DNA of 64,000 nucleotides from an uncultured Pelagibacteraceae bacterium. GTDB taxonomy: Bacteria > Pseudomonadota > Alphaproteobacteria > Pelagibacterales > Pelagibacteraceae. The stretch lies in assembly GCA_902586025.1 (NCBI GenBank), contig CACIFV010000004.1, positions 1 through 64,000 of the forward strand, written 5' to 3'. Both the position numbers and the translations under genes were made by a program. The notes beneath the pieces were generated by a model, which saw only the letters and a list, made by a program, of their open reading frames with translations, searched no databases and was not told the origin of the DNA. Of this stretch, positions 19,363 through 29,580 are shown piece by piece; positions within the stretch are counted from its first letter, which is position 1; every line of letters starts with the position of its first letter.

Positions 19363-20356
19363 CTGGATCTATTTTCCCTGCTTTAGCCAATTCTTCTAAA
19401 GATTTTTCCATTGTTATCATACCATCTCTTACTGCAGTTTGCATGATGCTTGGAATTTGATGAATTTTAGCTTCTCTAATTAAGTTTTGAATTGGTGCTG
19501 TACATTTCATAATTTCAAATGCTCCAACTCTACCCGCACCATCTCTTGTTTTTAACAATCTTTGTGTAACAACCATTTTTAAAGATGTTGAAATTTGAGC
19601 TCTTATTTGCTCTTGTTGTTCAGGTGGAAACACATCAATAATTCTGTTTATTGTACTTGGTGCGCCACTTGTGTGAAGTGTTCCAAATACTAAGTGACCT
19701 GTTTCTGCAGCGGTTAATGCAAGACTAATAGTTTCTAAATCTCTCATTTCGCCAACTAAAATTACATCTGGATCTTCTCTAAGAGCTGCCTTTAAAGCTG
19801 CAGCAAATGTTTCTGTTTGTTTGCCTACTTCTCTATGAGAAACTATACTTTTGTTATCTTGATGAATAAATTCAACTGGATCTTCAACAGTAATAATATT
19901 TGCAGTTCTTGTTTTATTTATTTCATTAACAATGGCTGCAAGTGTAGTTGATTTACCTGAGCCTGTTGGACCAGTAACTAAAACTAAGCCTTTATGAAAG
20001 TCGACAATATCATAAAGAGATTGTGGTAAATTAAATTGATCCATTTCAGGAATTTTACTTTCTACTCTTCTACAAACACACGCTGGTCCTTTTATTGTTT
20101 TATAAAAGTTTGCTCTAAATCTTAATCCACTTAATGTTACCGAAGTATCTAGCTCGTGAGTTTTATCAAATTTATTCAATTCATGTTCGTTACAGTTCAT
20201 TGATAATAAATCTTTTATATCTTGTGCCGTAACCATTACTTCTTGAACTTTAATTATTTCTCCGGTCTGTCTATAAGCAAGAGGGGCACCAGCTCTAATG
20301 TGGAAATCAGAAATCTTCTTATTATTTTTTGCCAATTCTTCTAATTTTTCAAACAT
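19340..20356 (-). CDS. pilT: PilT-family twitching/retraction ATPase
   Basis: Walker A VTGPTGSGKSTTLAAIV, EDPVEFIHQ, VILVGEMRDLETISLALTAAETGHLVFGTLHT, RIIDVFPPEQQEQIR. Confidence 0.93.
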   Translation of the reverse strand: MFEKLEELAKNNKKISDFHIRAGAPLAYRQTGEIIKVQEVMVTAQDIKDLLSMNCNEHELNKFDKTHELDTSVTLSGLRFRANFYKTIKGPACVCRRVESKIPEMDQFNLPQSLYDIVDFHKGLVLVTGPTGSGKSTTLAAIVNEINKTRTANIITVEDPVEFIHQDNKSIVSHREVGKQTETFAAALKAALREDPDVILVGEMRDLETISLALTAAETGHLVFGTLHTSGAPSTINRIIDVFPPEQQEQIRAQISTSLKMVVTQRLLKTRDGAGRVGAFEIMKCTAPIQNLIREAKIHQIPSIMQTAVRDGMITMEKSLEELAKAGKIDPGATRSEH

Positions 20357-20482
20357 TCAATATTGATACTATAAATATAAGTAATTTTTAGTAATTTATT
20401 TCAAAAAAACTTATTATGTACTACTCGGGCTTTTTATTCTAGTAAAAGTTGAGTATATAGATAAAATTCAAAATATAAAAAT

Positions 20483-22198
20483 ATGAAAAATCCTTTCGCA
20501 AATCTTTTTAAAAAAAAGAGTAAAGATGGTCCACCGGATAAACCCGTACCAAAGCCAGATGCGGGTAAAAAGAAAGAGAGTTTTTTTAGCAAACTATTAA
20601 AGAATAGATTAGGAAAATCTTCAATAAAAGGTGAAGAAATTTTAGGTGTTGAATTGACACCAAACGAAATTAGACTCGCTCAAGTATCAAGCAATAAAGC
20701 AAACCAATGGGTTTTAGATAAATTTTATGTTCATAAATTTGATGGAGTTCCTGAGGGTGGAACTGTTTTAGAAAATCAGGATAAAATTGCAGAAGAATTA
20801 AAGTTAGCTTTATTAAAATCAAAAGTTTCAACAACAAACGCTGCAATAGCAATTCCAGTCACAAGTGCGATCATTAGAGTGGTGACTGCACCTTTGATGA
20901 CAGAAGAAGAGTTAAAAAAAGCGATTGATACAGATTCACTTTGGGAAAATTTAGTTCAACTAACAGATAACTTGGCAGAATATTCAATATTCCATCAAGT
21001 TATTAATAAAGATGAAAAAGCTAATACGATGGATATTTTGTTTGTTGCTTCAAAACTTTCAGACATTAACAGTTATACAGCAATCATTAAAAAAGGTGGA
21101 CTAAATGCTGTAATCATCGATGTTAAATGCTTCGCTTTAAAATCTGCAGTAGACCAAATCAATCAAATAGCCGGATCAATTGAAGACTCAAATTTAACAG
21201 CAGTTCTAGAATTCGGTCTTGATGAAAATTATGTAATGATACTTTATGAAAATAATCCAATCATCACTGATATTTTTATAAGAGCTCAAGACAGAAAAAC
21301 TTTATCTGAAAGTAATAATCAAGAAGAAATGGATGCTTTGGTTAGAAGATATATGACTCAGGTTAAACAAGCTGTTCAAGATTTTGAAACAAAATATGAA
21401 AAAAGAATTAGAAATTTAAAAGTCACATCTAATTTGCCAAATGTAGAAGACTATTTGGCAAGCTTTAGAAAAAATATGGTTAATACTGGTTACAATCTTT
21501 TTAATCCATTTGACGGAATTAAGATACCTGCTCAAATAGAAAATGAAACTAAATTAAGTAACCCTTCTTATTTTTCAACAGTTATGGGTTTAGCATTTAG
21601 AAAGCTAGATGTTTTTGGATATTATAAATTTGTGACAGCGGTAAAAAATATTAACTTACTTCCTAATCGAGAAAATATGATAGCGCAGAAAAAAGCTAAA
21701 GCATTTTCTAATTTTGCATTTAAAGGAATAGCTGGAATCGTTGCCGTTATATATATTGTGCTATTTGGTTTTGCTTTTTGGCAAATTACAGACTTAAATA
21801 AAAAAGTCGAAGGATATGAACAAGTCGTTCAAACTCATCAAGATAGATCAAATAAATTTGATGACATAATGAAAGAAAAAAAATTAATGGATAAATCTTT
21901 AGAATTAAGCAATTCAATTAAATCAAATAAAACAATAAGTTTTAGAGTATTAGCTCAAATTGCTTCAGCAGTGCCTAAAAGAGTAAAATTTGATTCAATT
22001 GAATATAATGGTTCAGATTTAGTTATAATTCAAGGATCAGCATTTAGTGATCAAGATATATTAAAATTAATCAGCAATTTAAATAATAAAAAATTAATTT
22101 CTCAAGCATCCCTTGCTAGCATGACTTTGCCAAATGAACAACAAGGTTCACAAACTATGAAGGGCTTTAAAATTGCTTGTATATTGGAGAACGTATAA
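20483..22198 (+). CDS. PilM-PilN fusion protein
   Basis: PilM actin-like domain (GVELTPNEIRLAQVS...) followed at about residue 390 by canonical PilN N-terminus KNINLLPNRE, then TM (GIAGIVAVIYIVLFGFAFW) and PilN-like periplasmic region. Confidence 0.9.
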   Translation: MKNPFANLFKKKSKDGPPDKPVPKPDAGKKKESFFSKLLKNRLGKSSIKGEEILGVELTPNEIRLAQVSSNKANQWVLDKFYVHKFDGVPEGGTVLENQDKIAEELKLALLKSKVSTTNAAIAIPVTSAIIRVVTAPLMTEEELKKAIDTDSLWENLVQLTDNLAEYSIFHQVINKDEKANTMDILFVASKLSDINSYTAIIKKGGLNAVIIDVKCFALKSAVDQINQIAGSIEDSNLTAVLEFGLDENYVMILYENNPIITDIFIRAQDRKTLSESNNQEEMDALVRRYMTQVKQAVQDFETKYEKRIRNLKVTSNLPNVEDYLASFRKNMVNTGYNLFNPFDGIKIPAQIENETKLSNPSYFSTVMGLAFRKLDVFGYYKFVTAVKNINLLPNRENMIAQKKAKAFSNFAFKGIAGIVAVIYIVLFGFAFWQITDLNKKVEGYEQVVQTHQDRSNKFDDIMKEKKLMDKSLELSNSIKSNKTISFRVLAQIASAVPKRVKFDSIEYNGSDLVIIQGSAFSDQDILKLISNLNNKKLISQASLASMTLPNEQQGSQTMKGFKIACILENV

Positions 22199-22836
22199 TG
22201 GATTTAAAGAACATGACAATGGACGATCTAAAACAGAAATTTTCTGCTATAGATAAAAAAACACTTATAAAATTTGGAATAGGATTTGGAGCAATTATTC
22301 TTTTCTTAATTATTTACTATGCAATCCTAAATCCGATGGTTAAGGAGAGAAAAGCAAAATATCAAGACAAAATTCAAAAAGAGCAAGAGATAGTTGATTT
22401 TGAAAATAATATTATTTCTTTAAAAAAAACTATAAAAAAAATGAAACCGAAGTTTGAAGAAACATCAACTTTGTTTCATTCAAAAGCTGAGGTTGAAGAT
22501 CTTTACCAAAGTCTCAGTAAGCATGCAGCAGTTAATGGTTTGGTTATTTCAAAAATAGAGAAAAAAGAACCAAAGCCAGTTTTAAAGGTTGGAGTGACAG
22601 ATCAATCAGAGAATAACCTTCAAAAAGAAATGGTCTCATATTACAAAATTCCAGTAGACTATGAAATTAAAGGAAATTTCTTAGGTTATATAAAGTTCAA
22701 AAGAGCAGTATCTAAGCAAAAGAAAATGTTAAATTTTGACAAGGAGACAATAAGTGTAGTACAAAATGATTCAACTGGAGCGATAGTAGCAACAGGAGAA
22801 TTAACAATAGTGGGAATGCCAGATGAATTTTTTTAA
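22198..22836 (+). CDS. pilO: PilO-like inner-membrane alignment protein
   Basis: Single TM then coiled-coil and PilO-like domain; TAATG overlap with the upstream gene supports ATG at 22198 rather than ORF start 22177. Confidence 0.88.
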   Translation: MDLKNMTMDDLKQKFSAIDKKTLIKFGIGFGAIILFLIIYYAILNPMVKERKAKYQDKIQKEQEIVDFENNIISLKKTIKKMKPKFEETSTLFHSKAEVEDLYQSLSKHAAVNGLVISKIEKKEPKPVLKVGVTDQSENNLQKEMVSYYKIPVDYEIKGNFLGYIKFKRAVSKQKKMLNFDKETISVVQNDSTGAIVATGELTIVGMPDEFF

Positions 22837-23272
22837 GATATTATTTATTATAATTTTGCTATTGCTGCCTAAGACATTACTTTCTGATAATCACGATCAA
22901 AAAAAAGAAGTTTTAGATCAGGTAAAAGAAATAGCTAAAGAAATGGAAGAAGATGAAGAGGTGCCACTAAATGATCCTTTTGCAGGAAATGAAGGCACAA
23001 GCTCAATGTCAGGTAATATACCTGCCGAAGAACAAGAAAATGACTTAAGTTTATATAATTTTAAATTAGCAGGATTAATATCAGGAAAAGATTATAGTTA
23101 CATATCAATTGTTAATTCAGGGGGAGAAGTTTTAACTCTATCGCTTGGACAATATTTAGGAAAAATACAATTAGTAGATTTAAGATTAAATGAAGCAATC
23201 TTTAAAAAAGAAGATGGAAAGTTCATGATCATAGATTTTAACAGTCAAGTTAGAGAGGCAGATGATTATTAA
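22823..23272 (+). CDS. pilP: PilP-like periplasmic protein
   Basis: Signal/TM N-terminus and C-terminal domain FKLAGLISGKDYSYISIVNSGGEVLTLSLGQYLGKIQLVDLRLNEAIF; position between pilO and pilQ. Confidence 0.8.
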   Translation: MNFFKILFIIILLLLPKTLLSDNHDQKKEVLDQVKEIAKEMEEDEEVPLNDPFAGNEGTSSMSGNIPAEEQENDLSLYNFKLAGLISGKDYSYISIVNSGGEVLTLSLGQYLGKIQLVDLRLNEAIFKKEDGKFMIIDFNSQVREADDY

Positions 23273-24824
23273 AAAATATTATAATACTCTATTTGTTATA
23301 TTATTTGCATTTTTATTAAGTGCTTGCGGCCCAAACTCACAATTTGCAAAAAAGTATAATAAACCTTTCAAGCACAACACTCCATTAATTAAAGATCAAA
23401 ACATCGTGGATTCAGGAAAATCTGAAGTTGCCAAAACCTTAGAAATGGGTCCTAAGCCATTAGAAGGAGACTCTAGAAAATTAGGAAAAAGAAAGAAAAT
23501 TTCATCTGAAGCCCAGAGAAATTATTTAATTATCTCTGACGAATATCCATTATTAAAGCAAAGAGTTACACTTAAATTTAAAAACTTAGATTATAAAGAA
23601 ACCATGAAGTTGATGGGTAAAATCGGTGAAATTAATATTCTAGTAGGTGATGAAGTTGCTGGAGCAATTTCAGCAGAGTTAATTGATGTTCCTTGGGATA
23701 AAGCTTTTCAGGCTTTACTAGATATGAAAAATTTTGCATCTGATGTCGATGTAGCAAGTAACTTAATTAGAATCCATTCACCAGAAACATTAACAGCTCA
23801 AGAAACATACAAGTCTGAAAGAGCGCAAGCAGTTAAAAAGAAGGTTGAATTAGAGGATAGTGTTGAACCAATTTATTCTGAAATATTTAGGCTTTATTAC
23901 ATAACACCTGCTCAAGCTAAACAAACGATTGAAGAATTATTTACACAATCTTCAGGTGATAGTTCTTACACACCAATACAAATAACAGAGGAAGTTACAA
24001 CTCGATCAATAATTGTAAGAGGTAAAGAAAAAGATTTAGATGTAGTTGATAAAGTTGTTAAAGAAATAGATATTAGAACAAAACAAGTTCTAATTGAGGC
24101 TTTCATTGTTGAAGCCAATTCAGATTTTGAAAGAGCGCTTGGATCTAGGCTTGGAGGTTATTACAATAGAACTGGAAAAATTGCTGGAGGTACAGCAAGT
24201 ACTAGTAGTGGAAGTGCATTTGGTACTGATTTAGATACTGCCGCTGGCTTAGGAGCTGCAACAGATAGTTTGGCTAATTTCCCAGTAACTGGTGCGACAA
24301 GCGGAATAGGGATATTAAGACGAACAGGCTCAGGTGTTCTTAAAGCAGAAATCACTGCCCTTGAGAGTATGGGTATGGGAAAAACTATCTCGAACCCTAA
24401 AGTATTTACTTTAGATAATCAGTTAGCAACTGTTACACAAGGTGAGGAAATTCCATATCAAACAACATCTGACGGAACAACCTCTACTTCATTTAAAGAA
24501 GCTGCATTAAAATTAGAAGTTACACCAAGTATCATTGGAGATGGAAATGTTCTTTTAACTATAAAAGTAAATAATGATACACCAAATAGATCAGCTGGAG
24601 GAGATGAACCTCCAATTAATAAAATGGAAATTGTAACTAAATTATTAGTTGCAGATGGAGATATTGTTGTAATCGGTGGAATTAAGAAAAATGTAGTATC
24701 TCAAAGCAAAAATCAAACTCCAGGTATTGGAAATATGCCAGTAATTGGCAATCTCTTTAAAGGTAAGGCAAATTCTGATAACCTAGATGAATTATTGGTG
24801 TTTATAGCACCAAGAATTTTATAA
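23262..24824 (+). CDS. pilQ: Type IV pilus secretin PilQ (short form, predicted lipoprotein)
   Basis: Secretin motifs VLIEAFIVEANSDFERALG, EITALESMGMGKTISNPKVFTLDNQLATVTQGEEIPYQT, NMPVIGNLFKG...ELLVFIAPRIL; lipobox LLSAC. Confidence 0.92.
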   Translation: MIIKKYYNTLFVILFAFLLSACGPNSQFAKKYNKPFKHNTPLIKDQNIVDSGKSEVAKTLEMGPKPLEGDSRKLGKRKKISSEAQRNYLIISDEYPLLKQRVTLKFKNLDYKETMKLMGKIGEINILVGDEVAGAISAELIDVPWDKAFQALLDMKNFASDVDVASNLIRIHSPETLTAQETYKSERAQAVKKKVELEDSVEPIYSEIFRLYYITPAQAKQTIEELFTQSSGDSSYTPIQITEEVTTRSIIVRGKEKDLDVVDKVVKEIDIRTKQVLIEAFIVEANSDFERALGSRLGGYYNRTGKIAGGTASTSSGSAFGTDLDTAAGLGAATDSLANFPVTGATSGIGILRRTGSGVLKAEITALESMGMGKTISNPKVFTLDNQLATVTQGEEIPYQTTSDGTTSTSFKEAALKLEVTPSIIGDGNVLLTIKVNNDTPNRSAGGDEPPINKMEIVTKLLVADGDIVVIGGIKKNVVSQSKNQTPGIGNMPVIGNLFKGKANSDNLDELLVFIAPRIL

Positions 24825-26572
24825 TGATTAACATAAGTAGAGAGTCAGAAATTAATTTAATTAATATCTTGATAGACCAAGATATTATTTCTGGAAAAGA
24901 TTTAGCTGAAATAAAAAAAGTTTCTAGCGATGGGAATAAATCACAATTAGATGCAGTATTTGAATTAAACTTAACAGATGAACAAAAAATATTGGATTTA
25001 TTAGTTCATGATCAATCATTAGATGTTGTTGATTTATCAGCCATACAAGTGACCGAAGAACTAAAGGCTGTCCTTCCTTCTAACTATATAAATATGAATT
25101 TTATAGCGCCATTTAAAATTGAAGGAAAAGTTTTACATATTGCGATTTCTGATATCTCAAAGTTAAGTTTAATGAGAAACTTAAGAACTATTACTAAAAT
25201 GGATATCGAACTTCATGCAGCAAAAGTTTCAGATATTTCAAATTTTGTAGATAAACTTTTAGCAGATGGTGAAAAAACCATCTCAGACATTAGACAAACT
25301 CAAGCCGAAAAAACTAAAACTTTTGATTATGACGTAGATGAACAAGCTGAAGTTTTAGAAAGCCAACCCGAAGAAGATATAGAAGCAATCGAAAATGAGT
25401 CGGAAGTTATCAAGTTTAGTACAGCAGTTGTAGCTGACGCGATTAAATCAGGTGTATCTGATATTCACATTGAACCATATAGATTTACATCAAGAGTAAG
25501 ATATAGATTAGATGGTATTCTTACTGAGCAAGAACATTTCAAAAAATTTTTACATTCAAATTATGGTGCGGTTGTTACAAGATTTAAAATTATGGGAAAA
25601 TTAGACATTGCAGAAAGAAGACTTCCACAAGATGGAGCTATACCATTTAAAATTGATGGTAAAGTAGTTGATTTACGTCTTTCAATTCTTCCAACAGCAA
25701 CTAATGAAAGAATTGTAATGAGGGTTCTTAATAAAGATGCGGGAGATATAAGTTTAGAGCAATTAAATTTTGAAGAAACGGATTTAAAAAATTTAAGAAA
25801 AGCAATCCATGGTACACAGGGACTAGTACTTGTTACAGGTCCAACAGGTTCAGGAAAAACAACAACTTTGTACAGTATTCTTAAAGAAGTTTCTAAACCT
25901 CATCTAAATATTTTAACGGCTGAAGATCCAGTTGAGTATGAACTCGATGGTGTTGGGCAGGTTCAAATTAAAGATGATATTGGTTTTAACTTTGCAACAG
26001 CTTTGAGATCATTTTTAAGACAAGACCCAGAGATTATTTTAGTCGGAGAGATGCGGGATAAAGAAACAGTTGATATAGGATTAAAAGCAGCACTTACAGG
26101 ACACTTAGTTTTCAGTACACTACACACAAATGATGCCCCAAGCACAATTACTAGGTTACAAAACATGGGTACTCCAGATTATTTAATAAGCGCAGCTGTA
26201 AGTTTGGTTCTAGCACAAAGATTAGCAAGAAAAACTTGTACAGAATGTAGAGAGCCGGACAATGACATTACTCCAAAAGCATTAGCTGACCTAGGCTTTA
26301 CTGTTGAACAAGCATCAAGAGCAAAAGTACAAAAGGGAAAAGGTTGTCCAAAATGTAAAGATAGTGGATACAAAGGTAGAATGGGAATATATGAAATATT
26401 GAATGTTACAAAACCAATAAAAGAGGCAATATTGCGAAAAGCTACAACACCAGAATTAAAAGAAATTGCATCTAATGAAGGTTTCAGAACAATGCAAGAT
26501 ATGGGAAGAGAACTTATATTAACTGGAGATTTAAATTTCAGAGAATTTGATAGAGTTCTTTCTATGGATTAA
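24824..26572 (+). CDS. pilB: PilB-family pilus extension ATPase
   Basis: GspE/PilB N-domain, LVTGPTGSGKTTTLYSIL, LTAEDPVEYELDGVGQVQI, CxxC pairs CTECREPD...CPKCKDSGYKGRMGIYE. Confidence 0.95.
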   Translation: MINISRESEINLINILIDQDIISGKDLAEIKKVSSDGNKSQLDAVFELNLTDEQKILDLLVHDQSLDVVDLSAIQVTEELKAVLPSNYINMNFIAPFKIEGKVLHIAISDISKLSLMRNLRTITKMDIELHAAKVSDISNFVDKLLADGEKTISDIRQTQAEKTKTFDYDVDEQAEVLESQPEEDIEAIENESEVIKFSTAVVADAIKSGVSDIHIEPYRFTSRVRYRLDGILTEQEHFKKFLHSNYGAVVTRFKIMGKLDIAERRLPQDGAIPFKIDGKVVDLRLSILPTATNERIVMRVLNKDAGDISLEQLNFEETDLKNLRKAIHGTQGLVLVTGPTGSGKTTTLYSILKEVSKPHLNILTAEDPVEYELDGVGQVQIKDDIGFNFATALRSFLRQDPEIILVGEMRDKETVDIGLKAALTGHLVFSTLHTNDAPSTITRLQNMGTPDYLISAAVSLVLAQRLARKTCTECREPDNDITPKALADLGFTVEQASRAKVQKGKGCPKCKDSGYKGRMGIYEILNVTKPIKEAILRKATTPELKEIASNEGFRTMQDMGRELILTGDLNFREFDRVLSMD

Positions 26573-26575
26573 TAA

Positions 26576-27817
26576 ATGTCTTCAGAAACATTTACATATA
26601 AAGGCATTTCAGCAGGAAAATATATTGAGGGAGAAATAGAGGCCCTTAATCAGGAAGAAGCGTCATATAAGCTAAAAGAACAAAAGATAATAATCACCAA
26701 TTTAGTTAAAACTAAAAAGAAAAAAGCTGCTAAAGAAAAAGGTAAAAAAAGCGGTTTTTCCTTTGGAAAGAAAAAAGTTACGCCTCAAGATGTAATGATT
26801 TTCTCAAAACAGTTTGCAACCATGGTTAAGGCAGGTCTTCCAATTTTAAATGTACTTTCAATGTTACGTGATCAAATTGAGCATCCAACAATGAAAGAAA
26901 TTATTGAGGATATTAGAAAAAGTCTAGAAGGAGGTATCACACTTTCAAAATGCTTTGAAAAATACCCTAAGGTTTTTGATAATATTTATATAAACTTAAT
27001 AAAGGCAGGAGAGGCCAGTGGTAAATTAGATGTCTTCTTGCTGAAATTAGTGGACTCACTAGAAAAAAGAGAAAAAGTTAAAAAGAAAATTAAAAGTGCA
27101 TTAACTTATCCTGTTGTCATGTTTACAGTAGCAATAACTGTAATGGTATTCATGTTAATTAAAGTTGTTCCAATATTTGCTGAAATGTATGAAGGAATGG
27201 GAGTACCTTTACCAACGCCTACAGCAGTTATTATGAATGCCAGTAATTTTATGAGAGGAGCGGGTGGTTTAACTTTATTTATAGTTTTAGCAATAGGATT
27301 TGTAATATTTAAATACACGACAACTAAAATACCAGCAGTAAGATATAAATGGCACAATAGAGTTTTAAAAATGCCTGTATTTGGAGATATGATTTTAAAA
27401 TCTTTAATTGCGAGAATATCTCTTATTATGGGTAACCTTAGCTCTGCAGGCGTAAATTTGCTAGAGAGTATAGAAATTGCAAAACAAGTAAGCAATAATG
27501 ATGTTGTTACTCAAGCTTTAGAAAATGTTAAAAAAGGTGTTTTCTCAGGAGATACTTTAACAAAACTATTTTTAAAAGAGCCAGTATTCCCGCCAACTTT
27601 TAGTCAGTTAATATCTGTAGGTGAACAAACTGGTAATTTGGATGAAATGTTTACATCAGTATCAGCTTATTATGAAGAAGAGTTTGATACAGCAGTGGAT
27701 AATATGTCGAGTTTAATTGAACCGATTATGATTGTATTTATGGGTACAATGATCGGTGGTTTAATGATAGCTATGTATTCACCAATCTTTAATGTCGGTG
27801 CAATTATTGGAAGTTAA
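26576..27817 (+). CDS. pilC: PilC-family inner membrane platform protein
   Basis: Two T2SF domains, FSKQFATMVKAGLPILNVLSML, LIKAGEASGKLD, LISVGEQTGNLDEMF. Confidence 0.95.
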   Translation: MSSETFTYKGISAGKYIEGEIEALNQEEASYKLKEQKIIITNLVKTKKKKAAKEKGKKSGFSFGKKKVTPQDVMIFSKQFATMVKAGLPILNVLSMLRDQIEHPTMKEIIEDIRKSLEGGITLSKCFEKYPKVFDNIYINLIKAGEASGKLDVFLLKLVDSLEKREKVKKKIKSALTYPVVMFTVAITVMVFMLIKVVPIFAEMYEGMGVPLPTPTAVIMNASNFMRGAGGLTLFIVLAIGFVIFKYTTTKIPAVRYKWHNRVLKMPVFGDMILKSLIARISLIMGNLSSAGVNLLESIEIAKQVSNNDVVTQALENVKKGVFSGDTLTKLFLKEPVFPPTFSQLISVGEQTGNLDEMFTSVSAYYEEEFDTAVDNMSSLIEPIMIVFMGTMIGGLMIAMYSPIFNVGAIIGS

Positions 27818-28242
27818 TAATTTATTTTTTTAGACAAAATTAAATGGTTAATCCAAGGCTTTTCGCCTTCTTTAAATACTACTGCATCCATTATTTGTTG
27901 AATAAAAAAAGTTCCAAGTCCTCCAGGTTTAATATCATCAATTTTTCTATGTCGAATTTTATCTTTTTCAACTGGTCTTCCTTTATCAAAAAATCCAATT
28001 TCTAAATTTCCATTTGATAAAGAAATTTTAATCTCCATTTTATCTTCAGTATCTTCACCTTGGTAAGCATGTTTTACAATATTTTGGGCTGCTTCTGCTA
28101 TTGCTAGTACAAGTTCATCTTTTAAATCTTGATCAATATTTACTTTTTCAAAAACTTCTCTTGAAAAACTTCTTACATCTTTAAGACTAGATGAACTTAC
28201 AACAAAATCTCTTTGTTCTGATATTTGAGCAAGGTTATTCAT
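27814..28242 (-). CDS. RsbW/SpoIIAB-like anti-sigma factor serine kinase (HATPase_c)
   Basis: N box ELVLAIAEAAQNIVKHAY, G1-like FFDKGRPV, G2-like GGLGTFFIQQIMD. Confidence 0.9.
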   Translation of the reverse strand: MNNLAQISEQRDFVVSSSSLKDVRSFSREVFEKVNIDQDLKDELVLAIAEAAQNIVKHAYQGEDTEDKMEIKISLSNGNLEIGFFDKGRPVEKDKIRHRKIDDIKPGGLGTFFIQQIMDAVVFKEGEKPWINHLILSKKINY

Positions 28243-28245
28243 TAT

Positions 28246-28545
28246 TTATCCTAAGTTTAAAATTTGCTCCAGTTTTGCCATCATAATTACTTTTAAAACT
28301 GACTTACTAATATCTTTTAAAATGACTTTTGTTCCAAGTTCAGTTGCTTTTTGATGACTTTCAATTAGTACAGATATTCCAGATGAGTCCATATACTGGA
28401 CTTCTTTTAGATTTAGATGAACTTCTTTTTTTGCCTCAATAAGAGGCATTATTACTTCTTTTGCTTTTTCTGTTACATCCATATCAATTTCACCATCTAG
28501 GTGAACAATTGATATTCCGCCTTCCTCAATAACTTTGTATGACAT
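28246..28545 (-). CDS. STAS-domain anti-anti-sigma factor (RsbV/SpoIIAA-like)
   Basis: ISIVHLDGEIDMD and phospho-acceptor motif VQYMDSSGISVLIES. Confidence 0.92.
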   Translation of the reverse strand: MSYKVIEEGGISIVHLDGEIDMDVTEKAKEVIMPLIEAKKEVHLNLKEVQYMDSSGISVLIESHQKATELGTKVILKDISKSVLKVIMMAKLEQILNLG

Positions 28546-28621
28546 AAATATTAATATTTATTAAATTTCCCTGTGAAATCAACAAAAATGACCCATTTTG
28601 AATATATTATGTATGTAGATA

Positions 28622-28651
28622 TTGACTTTCAAAAGATATAATTATTATGTA
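28622..28651 (+). promoter_or_regulatory. Candidate sigma70-type promoter for the pilin operon
   Basis: TTGACT at 28622-28627; candidate -10 TATTAT (28643-28648, 15-bp spacer) or TATGTA (28646-28651, 18-bp spacer) in the intergenic region between divergent genes. Confidence 0.35.
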
Positions 28652-28687
28652 TATACATATTTTTTATTTAAAATAGGATCATAAATT

Positions 28688-29155
28688 ATGAAAAAAAATA
28701 ATAAAGGTTTTACACTTATAGAATTATTAGTTGTTGTAGCCATCATCGGTATTTTAGCTGCCGTTGGAGTAGTTGCTTATTCTGGTTACACAAAAGGAGC
28801 AAAAAAATCAGCAGTTAAATCAAACCAAGCTGCAGTGCTTAAGTATGTGGCTGCTGAACTTAAAAAATGCGAAATTGGAGAGTCTGAAGTGATGGTTAAA
28901 GACTCAAATAAATTGACTTGTTCAAGTAGAAAAACATCAGGAGAAGTTGCGAAGGCTACAAATAATGCTTTAGGATCAGAATTTAAAAATCCTTATTCGA
29001 CATCTAATTCTGCAATCAAAACAACCAAATTAACTTCTTGTGGTACAGGTGACGAAGGTTATACAAGTGTCACAGATAATGGTACCAAAGTAGAAATTAT
29101 ATCTTGTGAAGTCAGTGGAGCCACTTTGCTGTCAGGCTCTGTTACCATAGAATAA
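28688..29155 (+). CDS. pilA: Type IV prepilin, probable major pilin
   Basis: NNKGFTLIELLVVVAIIGILAAVGVVAYSGYTKGAKKSA class III signal peptide and pilin N-terminal helix. Confidence 0.88.
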   Translation: MKKNNKGFTLIELLVVVAIIGILAAVGVVAYSGYTKGAKKSAVKSNQAAVLKYVAAELKKCEIGESEVMVKDSNKLTCSSRKTSGEVAKATNNALGSEFKNPYSTSNSAIKTTKLTSCGTGDEGYTSVTDNGTKVEIISCEVSGATLLSGSVTIE

Positions 29156-29170
29156 AGTAAAAAAATTTTT

Positions 29171-29578
29171 ATGACAACCAGGAGCTCAGGTTTTACCTTA
29201 ATTGAGCTTTTGGTTGTTGTTGCAATTCTTGGAATAATTTCAGCAATAGGAATAGTAAGCTATAACGGCTACGTTTCGTCAGCAAAAAGGAAATCTGCAG
29301 AAAATATAATTTTACAAATTTCGCTTGCACAAAGTGAATTCTACTCCGATGAGGATGAATATTTTACTCCTGGATGCGGACCTAATAATTCAACATCGAC
29401 TACTTTAGAAACAAAACTACTTGGTGGGTCCGACGTTATTACCCCTGAGATTGGTTATGAATTTTGTTCTCAAGGATCTGCGGAAACTTATACAATTATT
29501 GCTCAAGAAACTGGAGCTAAATCACCATGCAAAATTGAATATACAGATAAGTCTGTTTGGACACGAACAAATTGTTAA
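29171..29578 (+). CDS. Type IV prepilin, second tandem pilin (PilE/ComP-like)
   Basis: RSSGFTLIELLVVVAILGIISAIGIVSYNGYVSSAKRKSAE; Cys-containing C-terminal half. Confidence 0.85.
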   Translation: MTTRSSGFTLIELLVVVAILGIISAIGIVSYNGYVSSAKRKSAENIILQISLAQSEFYSDEDEYFTPGCGPNNSTSTTLETKLLGGSDVITPEIGYEFCSQGSAETYTIIAQETGAKSPCKIEYTDKSVWTRTNC

Positions 29579-29580
29579 TA

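Noticed and set aside
27106-27495. Minus-strand 129-aa ORF inside pilC
   Set aside because: Antisense shadow of PilC TM segments; no independent support.
28637-28642. Perfect TATAAT paired with TTGACT at 28622 as the pilin promoter
   Set aside because: Spacer is only 9 bp; a downstream TATTAT or TATGTA is a more plausible -10 partner.
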